A stretch of DNA of 24,542 nt. It comes from JALYSX01 sp036510515. GTDB taxonomy: Bacteria; Vulcanimicrobiota; Vulcanimicrobiia; Vulcanimicrobiales; Vulcanimicrobiaceae. The DNA is taken from the NCBI GenBank assembly GCA_036510515.1, contig DATCDS010000068.1, positions 1-24,542 of the forward strand. The letters run 5' to 3'. A program made the position numbers and the translations under genes. Below, in pieces: positions 9,504 to 16,911 of this stretch. The stretch's first letter is position 1; every line of letters starts with the position of its first letter. The notes under the pieces were generated by a model. It did no database searches, was not told where the DNA came from, and saw nothing but the letters and a program-made list of their open reading frames with translations.

Positions 9504-9528
9504 CCCGGGCAGAAAGGGGCGGGTTTTT
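9504..9528 (+). terminator. Weak candidate intrinsic terminator after the PATR gene
   Basis: A 4-bp stem CCCG/CGGG (9504-9507 with 9520-9523) is followed by five T. The stem is short and the loop long, so it may not terminate. It lies between the PATR stop and the promoter of the TPR gene. Confidence 0.25.
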
Positions 9529-9544
9529 CAGCGCGATTTGCGTT

Positions 9545-9550
9545 ATACTT
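9545..9550 (+). promoter_or_regulatory. Candidate -10 element (TATACT) for a leaderless TPR transcript
   Basis: TATACT ends five bases before the ATG at 9556, so transcription would start at or next to the A of the start codon. There is no Shine-Dalgarno sequence upstream, which fits a leaderless mRNA. No good -35 hexamer is visible. Confidence 0.45.
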
Positions 9551-9555
9551 CTGGC

Positions 9556-10734
9556 ATGAGACGCTTGTTGCTGACGCTGGCGCTCGTGGCAGCGCTACCG
9601 CTTGGGGCCCCAAGCGTGGCGCGCGCCGATGCCCTGCCCCTTTCCGACCCGGTCGGCGTGATGAAGGCGGCCCGCCAAGAAGTGGCCGCCGACGATATCG
9701 CCGGCGCGATTCGCACCCTTGGGCTCTACGTCGCCCTCCATCCCGAGGAGGCCGGGCCGGCGCGCCTGCTTGGCGATCTCTATTACCGCGTCGGCAAGCT
9801 CGTCCAGGCCGAGACCACCTATCGCGCCATCTTGGCGCTCTACCCGACCGACAAAGAGACGCACAATCGTCTGGGCACGGTCTACGCGACGGAGAATCGC
9901 GTCGACGAGGCGATCGCGCAGTTTAACGCCTCCTTGCCGGGAACCGATTCGGTTCCCGACCTGGTCGCGCTGCACCAACGCAAGGGCGACTTCGACCAAT
10001 ACAAGAGCGCGATGGAGCGGGTAGCCACGACCTTCCCAACCGACCCCGATCTGCAGGCCGAAGTCGGCCGGCTGTATGCCGCGATCGGCCAGCCGAGGGT
10101 CGCGATGGTCTATTACCGCCGCGCGCTCGTCGACGATCCGCAATCGCTCGACGCGCTGAACTGGTACGGCCTTGCCTTTATGGATGTCTACGACGAAGCC
10201 GACGCCATCCGGCAGTTCGAGAAATGCACGGGCCTGAGCCCCCAGGACTACGCGTGCGTTGCCAACACCGGCGCCGCGTATTTGGCCCTGGGCCAGTTCG
10301 CGACCGCCGAGCCGCTGCTGCTACGCGCCCGCGACCTTGCGCCCGAACAGCCCGAAGCCTTGGTCAACCTGGGAGACCTTGCGGATTCGCGCAATGACTG
10401 GAAGGGCGCGGTCACCTGGTATCTTCGGGCGTTGTCCGCGTCGCCATATTCACGCGATGCGTACATCGATCTGGGCTACGAGTACGAAAACCACGGGTTC
10501 TATCCGCAGGCCGAGGCCGTGTTGGTCAAAGGCATGGCCATCGATCCGACGGAGGGACGCCTGCACGTCCTGTTGGGAATGACGTATAAAGATGTCGGCG
10601 AGCCCAGCCTTGCGCTCGCGCAGTTCAAGATCGCGGAAACGTCGGACGATCGGTCGGTCGCCGATATCGCACGCCAAAGTCTCATCGCGCTCACCGACAG
10701 CACGACGCCCGCAGCGTCTTCATCGCCCCATTAG
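9556..10734 (+). CDS. Secreted tetratricopeptide-repeat (TPR) protein
   Basis: 392 residues from ATG 9556. An upstream TTG at 9538 would precede the TATACT element and is less likely. Residues 1-24 form a signal peptide (MRRLLLTLALVAALPLG, then ARA before Asp). The rest is helical repeat of ~34 residues with TPR spacing. Examples are 'ARLLGDLYYRVGKLVQAETTYRA', 'NRLGTVYATENRVDEAIAQF' and 'VNLGDLADSRNDWKGAVTWY' (quoted in part), about nine repeats to residue ~375. TPR solenoids are protein-interaction scaffolds. An envelope location next to the surface-protein block suggests a role in assembling or holding those proteins, but the gene has its own promoter and that link is inference. It converges on the RidA gene 46 bp away. 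Confidence 0.85.
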   Translation: MRRLLLTLALVAALPLGAPSVARADALPLSDPVGVMKAARQEVAADDIAGAIRTLGLYVALHPEEAGPARLLGDLYYRVGKLVQAETTYRAILALYPTDKETHNRLGTVYATENRVDEAIAQFNASLPGTDSVPDLVALHQRKGDFDQYKSAMERVATTFPTDPDLQAEVGRLYAAIGQPRVAMVYYRRALVDDPQSLDALNWYGLAFMDVYDEADAIRQFEKCTGLSPQDYACVANTGAAYLALGQFATAEPLLLRARDLAPEQPEALVNLGDLADSRNDWKGAVTWYLRALSASPYSRDAYIDLGYEYENHGFYPQAEAVLVKGMAIDPTEGRLHVLLGMTYKDVGEPSLALAQFKIAETSDDRSVADIARQSLIALTDSTTPAASSSPH

Positions 10735-10780
10735 CCTCGCCCCGCGCAAACGCGACGCGCGTGAGGTGGGCGGGGCTTGG

Positions 10781-11164
10781 TTACTGCGCGAATGCGATGG
10801 CTTCGATTTCTACTCGGGCGCCTTTTGGGAGGGCGGCGACGGCGACGGTGGAGCGGGCGGGCTTGCTGCTGCCGAAGTATCGTTCGTAGACGGCGTTGAC
10901 CGCGGCGAAATCGTTCATGTCGATCAAGAAGATCGTCGTCTTGACGACATCGGCGTAGGTCAAGCCCGCCGCACTTAGGACCGCGCCGACGTTGGCCAGC
11001 GCACGCGCGGCTTGCGACGAGATATCGCCTTCCACCAAAGCGCCGGTGTCGGGATCGATCGGCGTTTGACCCGAACAGAAGAGCCAACGGTCCGCGCGGA
11101 TCGCGTGGCTGTAGGGCCCGATCGGCGCGGGCGCGTCCGGCGCGGTGATCGGTTCGAAGTTCAT
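10781..11164 (-). CDS. RidA/YjgF/Rid-family reactive-intermediate deaminase
   Basis: 127 residues, the normal family length. The family core is clear: 'APIGPYSHAI' near the N-terminus, 'FCSGQTPIDP', the 'ARALANVGAVL' helix and 'VVKTTIFLIDMNDFAAVN'. The active-site Arg lies in 'PARSTV' (Arg104) and the Glu in 'VEIEAIA' (Glu119), matching Arg105 and Glu120 of Escherichia coli YjgF. RidA enzymes hydrolyse reactive enamine/imine intermediates released by PLP enzymes. The start ATG overlaps the stop of the upstream aldo/keto reductase by 4 bp (ATGA), so the two form one operon. A PLP decarboxylase is encoded divergently just beyond, which may be the functional context. Confidence 0.93.
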   Translation of the reverse strand: MNFEPITAPDAPAPIGPYSHAIRADRWLFCSGQTPIDPDTGALVEGDISSQAARALANVGAVLSAAGLTYADVVKTTIFLIDMNDFAAVNAVYERYFGSSKPARSTVAVAALPKGARVEIEAIAFAQ

Positions 11165-12192
11165 GCCGGGATACCGTCGCGCGTCATCGTTCCCTTGTAG
11201 TTCATGGCGGGCTCTTCGACGCCGAAGTTGCGCGCCGCGAGTTCGGAGACGCGAGCGATCTCCTGGGGCTGCAGCGGCGGCGAATCTGGTGCGGCCGCGA
11301 ACTCGCGCAGTTGTTCCGCGTCGTAGATGTTGGGCAGAACGGACGTGACGCGAGGGTTGGTCAACAGCCACCCGATGGCGGCTTGCCCCAACGTGCGATC
11401 GGGTCGCTCCAAGAACCGCAGCGTCTCGACCTTTTGCACGCCGTTGACCAGCCACGATCGCGGTCGATGGCGGCGATGATCGTCGGGCGGAAAGACCGTA
11501 TCGGCCGTGTAGTGCCCTTCCAGTAAGCCGCTGGAGTGCGGTACGCGAACCATGAAACCCGTATCCGCGTCGAGTTCGTCGGCGGCGGCGATTTGGCGAT
11601 CGCCGGGGAACTGCTCGAGGATATTCCAGATGATCTGCAGCGAGGGGACGTTGCGCTTGCGCACCGCATCGATGCCCTCGTACAGCCAACCGATCGCGGG
11701 GCCCAACGCGACGCCGTACATGCGAATCTTGCCTTCGGTTTTGAACGATTCGAGCAATTCATACAACGTATCGTCGTCGATCTGTCCCATGCGCGCGTTG
11801 TGCATCTGATAGATATCGACGTAGTCGGTGTTCAATCGGCGTAGCGACTGCTCCAACGCGTAGCGCACGAACGTCGGCGAAAAGTCCTGCGGAATTTCGT
11901 TCTGGCCGCGACGCTCGTCGCCGTGACCGTAGATATCGTAGCCGAATTTGGTGGCGTACACGACGCGATCGCGCCGGCTGCTGAACGCACGCGCGAGTTG
12001 ATCCTCGCTACGGCCGTTGCCGTAGGTATCGGCGGCGTCGAACAGCGTGACGCCTAGATCGAACGCCTCGGTGAGCAGCGCTTCGGCCTGGTCGTCGGTC
12101 TTTTCGCCCCACCACGACGTGGCCGTGGTCCATAGGCCGAAGCCGACTTCGCTGACGGTTACGTCGCTGTTGGGATAGGTGCGGTATTTCAT
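11161..12192 (-). CDS. Aldo/keto reductase
   Basis: 343 residues from ATG 12192, which has a good ribosome-binding site. The NAD(P)H-dependent AKR TIM barrel is evident: 'VSEVGFGLWT' at the start, then the catalytic tetrad Asp52 ('LFDAADTYG'), Tyr57, Lys82 ('YATKFG') and His131 ('DIYQMHNAR'). Further matches are 'RTLGQAAIGWLL' and 'VTSVLPNI' in the C-terminal third, where the cofactor phosphate is normally bound. It resembles the YajO/IolS-type group that reduces aldehydes and ketones; the substrate cannot be read from sequence. It is first gene of the operon with RidA. The 63-bp gap to the divergent decarboxylase must hold promoters for both directions. Confidence 0.92.
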   Translation of the reverse strand: MKYRTYPNSDVTVSEVGFGLWTTATSWWGEKTDDQAEALLTEAFDLGVTLFDAADTYGNGRSEDQLARAFSSRRDRVVYATKFGYDIYGHGDERRGQNEIPQDFSPTFVRYALEQSLRRLNTDYVDIYQMHNARMGQIDDDTLYELLESFKTEGKIRMYGVALGPAIGWLYEGIDAVRKRNVPSLQIIWNILEQFPGDRQIAAADELDADTGFMVRVPHSSGLLEGHYTADTVFPPDDHRRHRPRSWLVNGVQKVETLRFLERPDRTLGQAAIGWLLTNPRVTSVLPNIYDAEQLREFAAAPDSPPLQPQEIARVSELAARNFGVEEPAMNYKGTMTRDGIPA

Positions 12193-12197
12193 CAAAG

Positions 12198-12202
12198 CTC
12201 CT
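12198..12202 (-). promoter_or_regulatory. Ribosome-binding site of the aldo/keto reductase
   Basis: AGGAG on the minus strand, five bases before the ATG at 12192. It fixes this start over much longer upstream extensions of the frame that would run through the decarboxylase gene. Confidence 0.75.
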
Positions 12203-12255
12203 GGGATGGGACGGTCTGGCGGGCTTCGCGCGCGCCGGGCGCCAACACTTCCATT

Positions 12256-13671
12256 GTGGAGTTCTTTGAAAGCTTCGAAGATGACTTTGCTCGGGTCGGG
12301 CGTTGGATTGCGGGCTACTTGCAGCATCCCGAAGCCTACCCCGTGCTGTCCGCGAACGCGCCCGGCGCGGTTCGCGCGGCGCTGCCCGCGGAGGCCCCCG
12401 AAGGGCCCGAGCCCTTCGACCGGGTGATGGACGATTTCGAGCGCGTGATCCTTCCGGGCATCACGCACTGGAATCACCCGCGCTTTTTTGCCTATTTCGC
12501 GACGTCGGCCGCGCCGGCGGCGATCGCCGCCGAGGCGCTGGCGGCGACCCTGGACGTCAAGGCGATGCTGTGGCGCACGTCGCCGGCGGCCACCGAGTTG
12601 GAAGAAGTGGTCATGAACTGGCTGGGCCGCTTGATGGGGCTCTCCGACGCGTGGACCGGCATCATCTACGATACCGCTTCGATCGGCGGATTCACCGCGC
12701 TGGCTGCCGCGCGCGAGCGCTTGGACCCGAGTATTCGCGAACGGGGGATGAGCGGCAGCGCTGACCTGCGCGTCTACATCAGCGAACACACCCACTCGCA
12801 TATCGAGAAGGCCGCGATCGCGCTGGGAATCGGGCAGCGCAACGTCGTGCGGATCGCGTGCGATCGCCGGGGCCGCATACGCCCCGAGGAGTTGGACGCG
12901 CAGATTCGTCGCGACCTGGCCGAGGGCAAACGTCCGATGGCCGTTGCCGCGACCGTGGGGACGACCTCGACCACAGCGATCGATCCGGTCGCCGAGATCG
13001 GCGAGGTCGCGCGTCGTCACGACGTCTGGCTGCATGTGGACGCGGCCTATGCCGGCGTTGCGGCGATCTGTCCGGAGTTCCGCTGGATCCTTGCCGGCGT
13101 CGAGGCTGCCGACTCGCTGGTCGTCAACCCGCACAAGTGGCTGTTCGTGCCGATGGATTGCTCGGCGCTGTACGTTCGCGATGAGGCGCTGCTACGCCGC
13201 ACGTTCGAGTTGGTCCCCGAATTTCTGACGACCACCGACGGCGGCGCGCGCAACTACATGGACTACGGTTTGCAGTTGGGCAGACGGTTTCGCTCGCTGA
13301 AGTTGTGGTTCGTCATGCGAGCGTTCGGCGCGCAGGGGCTACGCGAGCGACTGCGCGCGCACGTCGCGCTGGCGGCGGAGTTCGCGCGATGGGTTCGCGA
13401 CGAGCCCGAATGGGAAGTCGTGGCCGAACATCCGCTGGCGCTGGTCGTCTTTCGGCACGTACCGCCCGGCCTCGATGCCGCGCAAGTCGACGACCATAAC
13501 GGGCGTCTGATGGACGCCGCGAATGCCGGCGGCGAAATCTTCCTCTCGCATACCAAGTTAGACGGCGCGTTCGTCTTGCGGCTAGCCATCGGCAACCTGC
13601 GCACGTCGAGTGCCGACGTCGCGACGGCGTGGCGCGTGTTGCGCGAAGCCGCCGGGGCGGTGGGCCGTTGA
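12256..13671 (+). CDS. PLP-dependent group II (aromatic-type) amino-acid decarboxylase
   Basis: 471 residues from GTG 12256; no ATG lies upstream in frame. Family landmarks run in order: 'THWNHPRFFAYF' (substrate-side N-terminal segment), 'TSPAATELE', 'SEHTHSHIEKAA' (PLP-stacking His), 'HVDAAYAG' with Asp262 for the pyridine nitrogen, and 'NPHKW' with Lys294 forming the Schiff base. 'LGRRFRSLKLWFV' follows the mobile loop. Tyr337 in 'YMDYG' sits where the catalytic Tyr of aromatic decarboxylases lies, rather than the Phe of plant aldehyde synthases, so amine-forming decarboxylation is expected. The substrate (Tyr, Trp, Phe or other) is not determined. Its TGA overlaps the TTG of the following kinase gene. 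A weak AACACT at 12244-12249 could serve as a -10 for a near-leaderless transcript. Confidence 0.9.
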   Translation: MEFFESFEDDFARVGRWIAGYLQHPEAYPVLSANAPGAVRAALPAEAPEGPEPFDRVMDDFERVILPGITHWNHPRFFAYFATSAAPAAIAAEALAATLDVKAMLWRTSPAATELEEVVMNWLGRLMGLSDAWTGIIYDTASIGGFTALAAARERLDPSIRERGMSGSADLRVYISEHTHSHIEKAAIALGIGQRNVVRIACDRRGRIRPEELDAQIRRDLAEGKRPMAVAATVGTTSTTAIDPVAEIGEVARRHDVWLHVDAAYAGVAAICPEFRWILAGVEAADSLVVNPHKWLFVPMDCSALYVRDEALLRRTFELVPEFLTTTDGGARNYMDYGLQLGRRFRSLKLWFVMRAFGAQGLRERLRAHVALAAEFARWVRDEPEWEVVAEHPLALVVFRHVPPGLDAAQVDDHNGRLMDAANAGGEIFLSHTKLDGAFVLRLAIGNLRTSSADVATAWRVLREAAGAVGR

Positions 13672-15011
13672 AAGAGCCTCGATCGGTACGCTCGGGAACG
13701 GCCCAGTTAGTCGTCGTCGTTGGATTGCTGCTGATCGTCGCGTTGCTCGCGTTGTACAATAATCTGCGAATCCAGCGCGACGTGATCGTCTGGTACGCGG
13801 CTCGCAGCGATTTTCAGCGCGTCTTCTCGTCGATATTGGACGAAGAGACCGGCGTTCGCGGGTATATCGCTACGCGCCAGGCCTTGTTTCTCGCGCCGTA
13901 CACGTCGGCCACTCACTTGACCGGCGGATATCTGACCAGGCTTCAAAGCGAGGTCGACCCTTCGCTGCAACCGGATATGGAGCAGATAACCAAGCTGCAC
14001 GAACGCTGGTTGCGCGAGTTTGCAGCTCCGCTCATCGGGTTACCCAGTCGAACGGATTCGCTGAAAATTTCGCTCCGCGGCAAGACGTTGATGGACGATA
14101 TGCGCGGCGTCAGCGGGGACTTTCTGTCGAAGGTCAACCGGCACGTCGCCTCGGAGGCGTGGCAAGGAACCCTCTCGCTGATGGTTGCGCGGCTGGCCTT
14201 GCTACTGAGCGTTGTGGTATTCGCCGTCTTCGGAATACGTTTGGAACGAGCGCGGCTGCGCGAGGAGCGGCGCCTGCGAGAGCGCCTGGCTCGTCGCAAT
14301 CGGGAACTCGAGCGAAGCAATCAAGCGCTCCAAGAGTTTGCTTACATCGCTTCGCACGATCTGCAAGAGCCTTTGCGCAGCGTCGCGTCGTTCACCCAGC
14401 TGCTGTCGCGGCGCTACGCGGGGAAACTGGACGATCAAGCCGACGAATACATCGCGTTTGCCGTCGATGGCGCGCATCGGATGCAGGCGCTCATCGATAA
14501 CATTTTGGAGTATTCGCGGGTCACCACCCATGGGGCGGAACTGATACCGACCGATCTCAATCCCGTGGTTGCGGCCTCGCTGTCCGATCTGCGCACCGCC
14601 ATCGCCGAGCGGCACGCCGAGGTGACCGTCGGGCCGCTTCCCATCGTTATGGGCGACGCGCGGCAGCTCGAGCAATTGTTTCAAAACCTGATCGGCAACG
14701 CGATCAAATACAATCGCTCGGAGCCGCCGGCCGTGTGGCTGCAGGCCAGCCGGACCGGGCCCAACGAATGGACGCTGTCGGTGCGCGACAACGGAATCGG
14801 CATTTCGCCGGAGTATCACGAGCGAATCTTTAGGATTTTCCAACGATTACACACGCGGGTAGAGTATAGTGGGACGGGAATCGGCCTTTCGATTTGCAAA
14901 CGTATCGTCGATCGACACGAGGGTCGAATGTGGGTGGATTCGGATGCGGGTAAGGGAGCGACGTTTTACCTAACCTTACAGCCGGGCCGTCCAGGAGCGA
15001 CAGATGATTGA
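13668..15011 (+). CDS. Membrane CHASE3 sensor histidine kinase
   Basis: 447 residues from TTG 13668, overlapping the decarboxylase stop (TTGA). An in-frame GTG at 13629 would overlap the upstream gene far more. TM1 is at about 12-30. A CHASE3-type extracytoplasmic helical sensor follows ('ILDEETGVRGYIATRQ' is the signature), with TM2 at about 170-190 and a charged coiled-coil linker. HisKA has His230 in 'FAYIASHDLQEPL'. HATPase_c has the N box (Asn340), DNGIG (374-378) and GTGIG (402-406). This architecture and the 'ASHDLQEPLR' box match the phytochrome-type kinases that pair with Rcp1-like regulators, and such a regulator follows directly. The signal is unknown. Expression is presumably coupled to the decarboxylase. 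Confidence 0.92.
   Translation: MKEPRSVRSGTAQLVVVVGLLLIVALLALYNNLRIQRDVIVWYAARSDFQRVFSSILDEETGVRGYIATRQALFLAPYTSATHLTGGYLTRLQSEVDPSLQPDMEQITKLHERWLREFAAPLIGLPSRTDSLKISLRGKTLMDDMRGVSGDFLSKVNRHVASEAWQGTLSLMVARLALLLSVVVFAVFGIRLERARLREERRLRERLARRNRELERSNQALQEFAYIASHDLQEPLRSVASFTQLLSRRYAGKLDDQADEYIAFAVDGAHRMQALIDNILEYSRVTTHGAELIPTDLNPVVAASLSDLRTAIAERHAEVTVGPLPIVMGDARQLEQLFQNLIGNAIKYNRSEPPAVWLQASRTGPNEWTLSVRDNGIGISPEYHERIFRIFQRLHTRVEYSGTGIGLSICKRIVDRHEGRMWVDSDAGKGATFYLTLQPGRPGATDD
14993..14997 (+). promoter_or_regulatory. Ribosome-binding site of the response regulator
   Basis: AGGAG six bases before the ATG at 15004, inside the end of the kinase gene. Confidence 0.7.
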
Positions 15012-15453
15012 AAATGCAGACGTGATCGAAGTACTGCTCGTCGAGGATAGTCCCTCGGATGCTCGCTTGACCCAAGAAGCTTTTCGCGAGGGCAAGATCT
15101 CCAATCGCTTGACCGTCCTTCCCGATGGCGATCAAGCGATGGCCTACCTCAGGCGTGAGGGCCCTTGGGTGAAGGCGGCGCGGCCGGATCTGGTCCTCCT
15201 CGACCTCAATCTGCCGACTATCGACGGCCGCGAGGTGCTCCGGCGGATCAAGACCGACGACGCCCTCAAGACGATTCCGGTGGTCATCCTCACGACGTCG
15301 GAGGCCGAGCAAGACGTCCTCAAAGCCTACGAATACCACGCCAACTGCTACGTTCGTAAGCCCGTCGACCTGGCGCGTTTTCTGGAGATCATCGCGGTGA
15401 TCGAGAATTTTTGGCTGTCGGTGGTGAAACTGCCAACGGGGGTTTCCCGCTAA
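15004..15453 (+). CDS. Single-domain Rcp1-type response regulator
   Basis: 149 residues, receiver domain only. Acidic pocket Glu14/Asp15 ('LLVEDSPSDARL'), phospho-acceptor Asp67 ('LVLLDLNLPTIDG'), switch Thr98 ('ILTTSE') and Lys119 ('YVRKPVD') are all present. The 'VEDSPSD' opening and long beta4-alpha4 region are typical of cyanobacterial Rcp1-like partners of phytochrome kinases. It has no output domain, so it probably relays phosphate or acts by protein contact. It starts eight bases inside the upstream kinase gene and ends nine bases before the hybrid kinase gene. A three-protein cascade is the natural reading. Confidence 0.93.
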   Translation: MIENADVIEVLLVEDSPSDARLTQEAFREGKISNRLTVLPDGDQAMAYLRREGPWVKAARPDLVLLDLNLPTIDGREVLRRIKTDDALKTIPVVILTTSEAEQDVLKAYEYHANCYVRKPVDLARFLEIIAVIENFWLSVVKLPTGVSR

Positions 15454-15462
15454 GTCACCCTG

Positions 15463-16911
15463 ATGCGCGTACTAATCGTTGAGGATAATCCATCCGACGC
15501 CGCTTTCGTGCGGGCCCTCCTGGAAGGCGAGGTTTCCTACGTCCGCGTGGCCACTCGTTTGGTCGAAGCGGTCGCCGCGGCGCGCGAGGATCGGTTCGAC
15601 GTCGCCATCCTCGACATGTCGCTGCCCGACGTTTCGGGATTGGACGCGCTGCGCGCCCTGCGCTCTTCCGAGCCGCGTTTACCAGTCGTGATTCTGAGCG
15701 GGCGGGACGATCGCGACCTGTCGTTGGGCGCGGTGCAAGCCGGCGCGCAAGACTATCAGATCAAAGGCCTGATAACCGAAGATTCGCTGCGGCGCACGCT
15801 GAGCCACGCCATCGAACGGCATCAATTGATCGATCGCGTTTCGGCCAGCAACAGCGAGTTGGCGGATCAGCGCGCCAGCGTCATTCGCATCAACCAGCTC
15901 AAGAACGACCTCATCTCCGTGCTGGCCCACGATTTTAAGGGTCCGCTTACCAGCATTTTGGGCTACTCCGAACTGATCGAAGAGGGCCTGCTCGACGCCG
16001 ACGAAACGCGCGACGCCGCACGCACGATCGCGCGCAACGTTTCGCGCCTGGCCGCGCTGGCCAACGACACGTTGGCCCTCTCGAGCATCGAGCAGGGCGA
16101 ACTCGATCTTGCCGACGAGCGCGTCGACGTGCTCGCGCTCGTCCGCGAAATCGTGACCAGCATGGGCCCCGACGCCGAACGCGTGTCGATTGCCGCCCAG
16201 GCAAAGGACACCGTCGTACGTGGAGACCCCGGGCGCTTGCGGCAAGTCTTTGAAAACGTTATCCGCAACGCGCTCAAATACTCGCGCGAACCGAGTCCGA
16301 TCGACGTCCTGCTCGACGAAACCGAACGCGGTTTGAAGATCGACGTTACCGACCACGGGATCGGCATTCCCGCCGACGAGCTGGGATTACTGTTCAAGCG
16401 ATTTTCGCGCGCTTCGAACGCCAAGAAGGCGAAGATCGGCGGGACGGGCATCGGTCTGTTCTTGGTCAAGACGCTGGTCGAGAAGCACGGCGGCCAAGTC
16501 GCCGTGCGTAGTGACGCGAACGATGGGACCACGTTTTCGATTTGCCTTCCGCGTAGCGTCGCGCCTGGCGCCCCGGGGCACGTTGCGGTGCTGGCGGCCG
16601 ATAAGAGCGTGGGACCGTTCATCGTCTACACTCTGCGCTCCAACGGCTATCGCGTGCGCGAATACCGCACGCCCGAACTGCTCGCGCAACGAATCGCCCA
16701 AGAGCCTAGCGCCGCCGTCGTCGTACACGCCGACAGCGTCGACATCACGGCGGACGCGCTACGATCCTCGCTCGGGCAGCCGTCGCGGCTCATCGCGATC
16801 GGCGGCGATCCGAGCGGGTGGGACGTCGCATTCCCCAGCTCGTTTTTAGCCGCCGATCTGCTCGCGGCGCTCGAAGAAACGCCACCTGCTAGCGTGCGTG
16901 AACCAGCGTGA
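15463..16911 (+). CDS. REC-histidine kinase hybrid with C-terminal pseudo-receiver
   Basis: 482 residues, soluble. An N-terminal receiver (1-120) has Glu7/Asp8, phospho-acceptor Asp51 ('AILDMSLPD') and Lys in 'YQIKG'. A coiled linker leads to HisKA with His156 in 'LAHDFKGPLTSILGYS'. HATPase_c runs to about 365 with 'NVIRNALKYS', 'DHGIGIP' and 'GGTGIGLFLVK'. From residue 372 a second receiver-like fold follows ('GHVAVLAADKS...RVREYRTPELL'). In it the acidic pair is Asp-Lys and the phospho-acceptor position aligns with His ('VVVHADSVD'), so it should not be phosphorylated normally. The protein is probably controlled by phosphorylation of its own N-terminal receiver. The last 23 bp overlap the 3' end of the opposing NRAMP gene. 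Confidence 0.9.
   Translation: MRVLIVEDNPSDAAFVRALLEGEVSYVRVATRLVEAVAAAREDRFDVAILDMSLPDVSGLDALRALRSSEPRLPVVILSGRDDRDLSLGAVQAGAQDYQIKGLITEDSLRRTLSHAIERHQLIDRVSASNSELADQRASVIRINQLKNDLISVLAHDFKGPLTSILGYSELIEEGLLDADETRDAARTIARNVSRLAALANDTLALSSIEQGELDLADERVDVLALVREIVTSMGPDAERVSIAAQAKDTVVRGDPGRLRQVFENVIRNALKYSREPSPIDVLLDETERGLKIDVTDHGIGIPADELGLLFKRFSRASNAKKAKIGGTGIGLFLVKTLVEKHGGQVAVRSDANDGTTFSICLPRSVAPGAPGHVAVLAADKSVGPFIVYTLRSNGYRVREYRTPELLAQRIAQEPSAAVVVHADSVDITADALRSSLGQPSRLIAIGGDPSGWDVAFPSSFLAADLLAALEETPPASVREPA

Noticed and set aside
10739..10776. GC-rich hairpin between the convergent TPR and RidA genes as a bidirectional terminator
   Set aside because: GCCCCGC and GCGGGGC can pair, but there is no T run on either side.
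13629..13667. GTG at 13629 as start of the CHASE3 kinase
   Set aside because: It would overlap the decarboxylase by 43 bp; the TTG at 13668 makes the common 4-bp overlap and leaves TM1 near the N-terminus.
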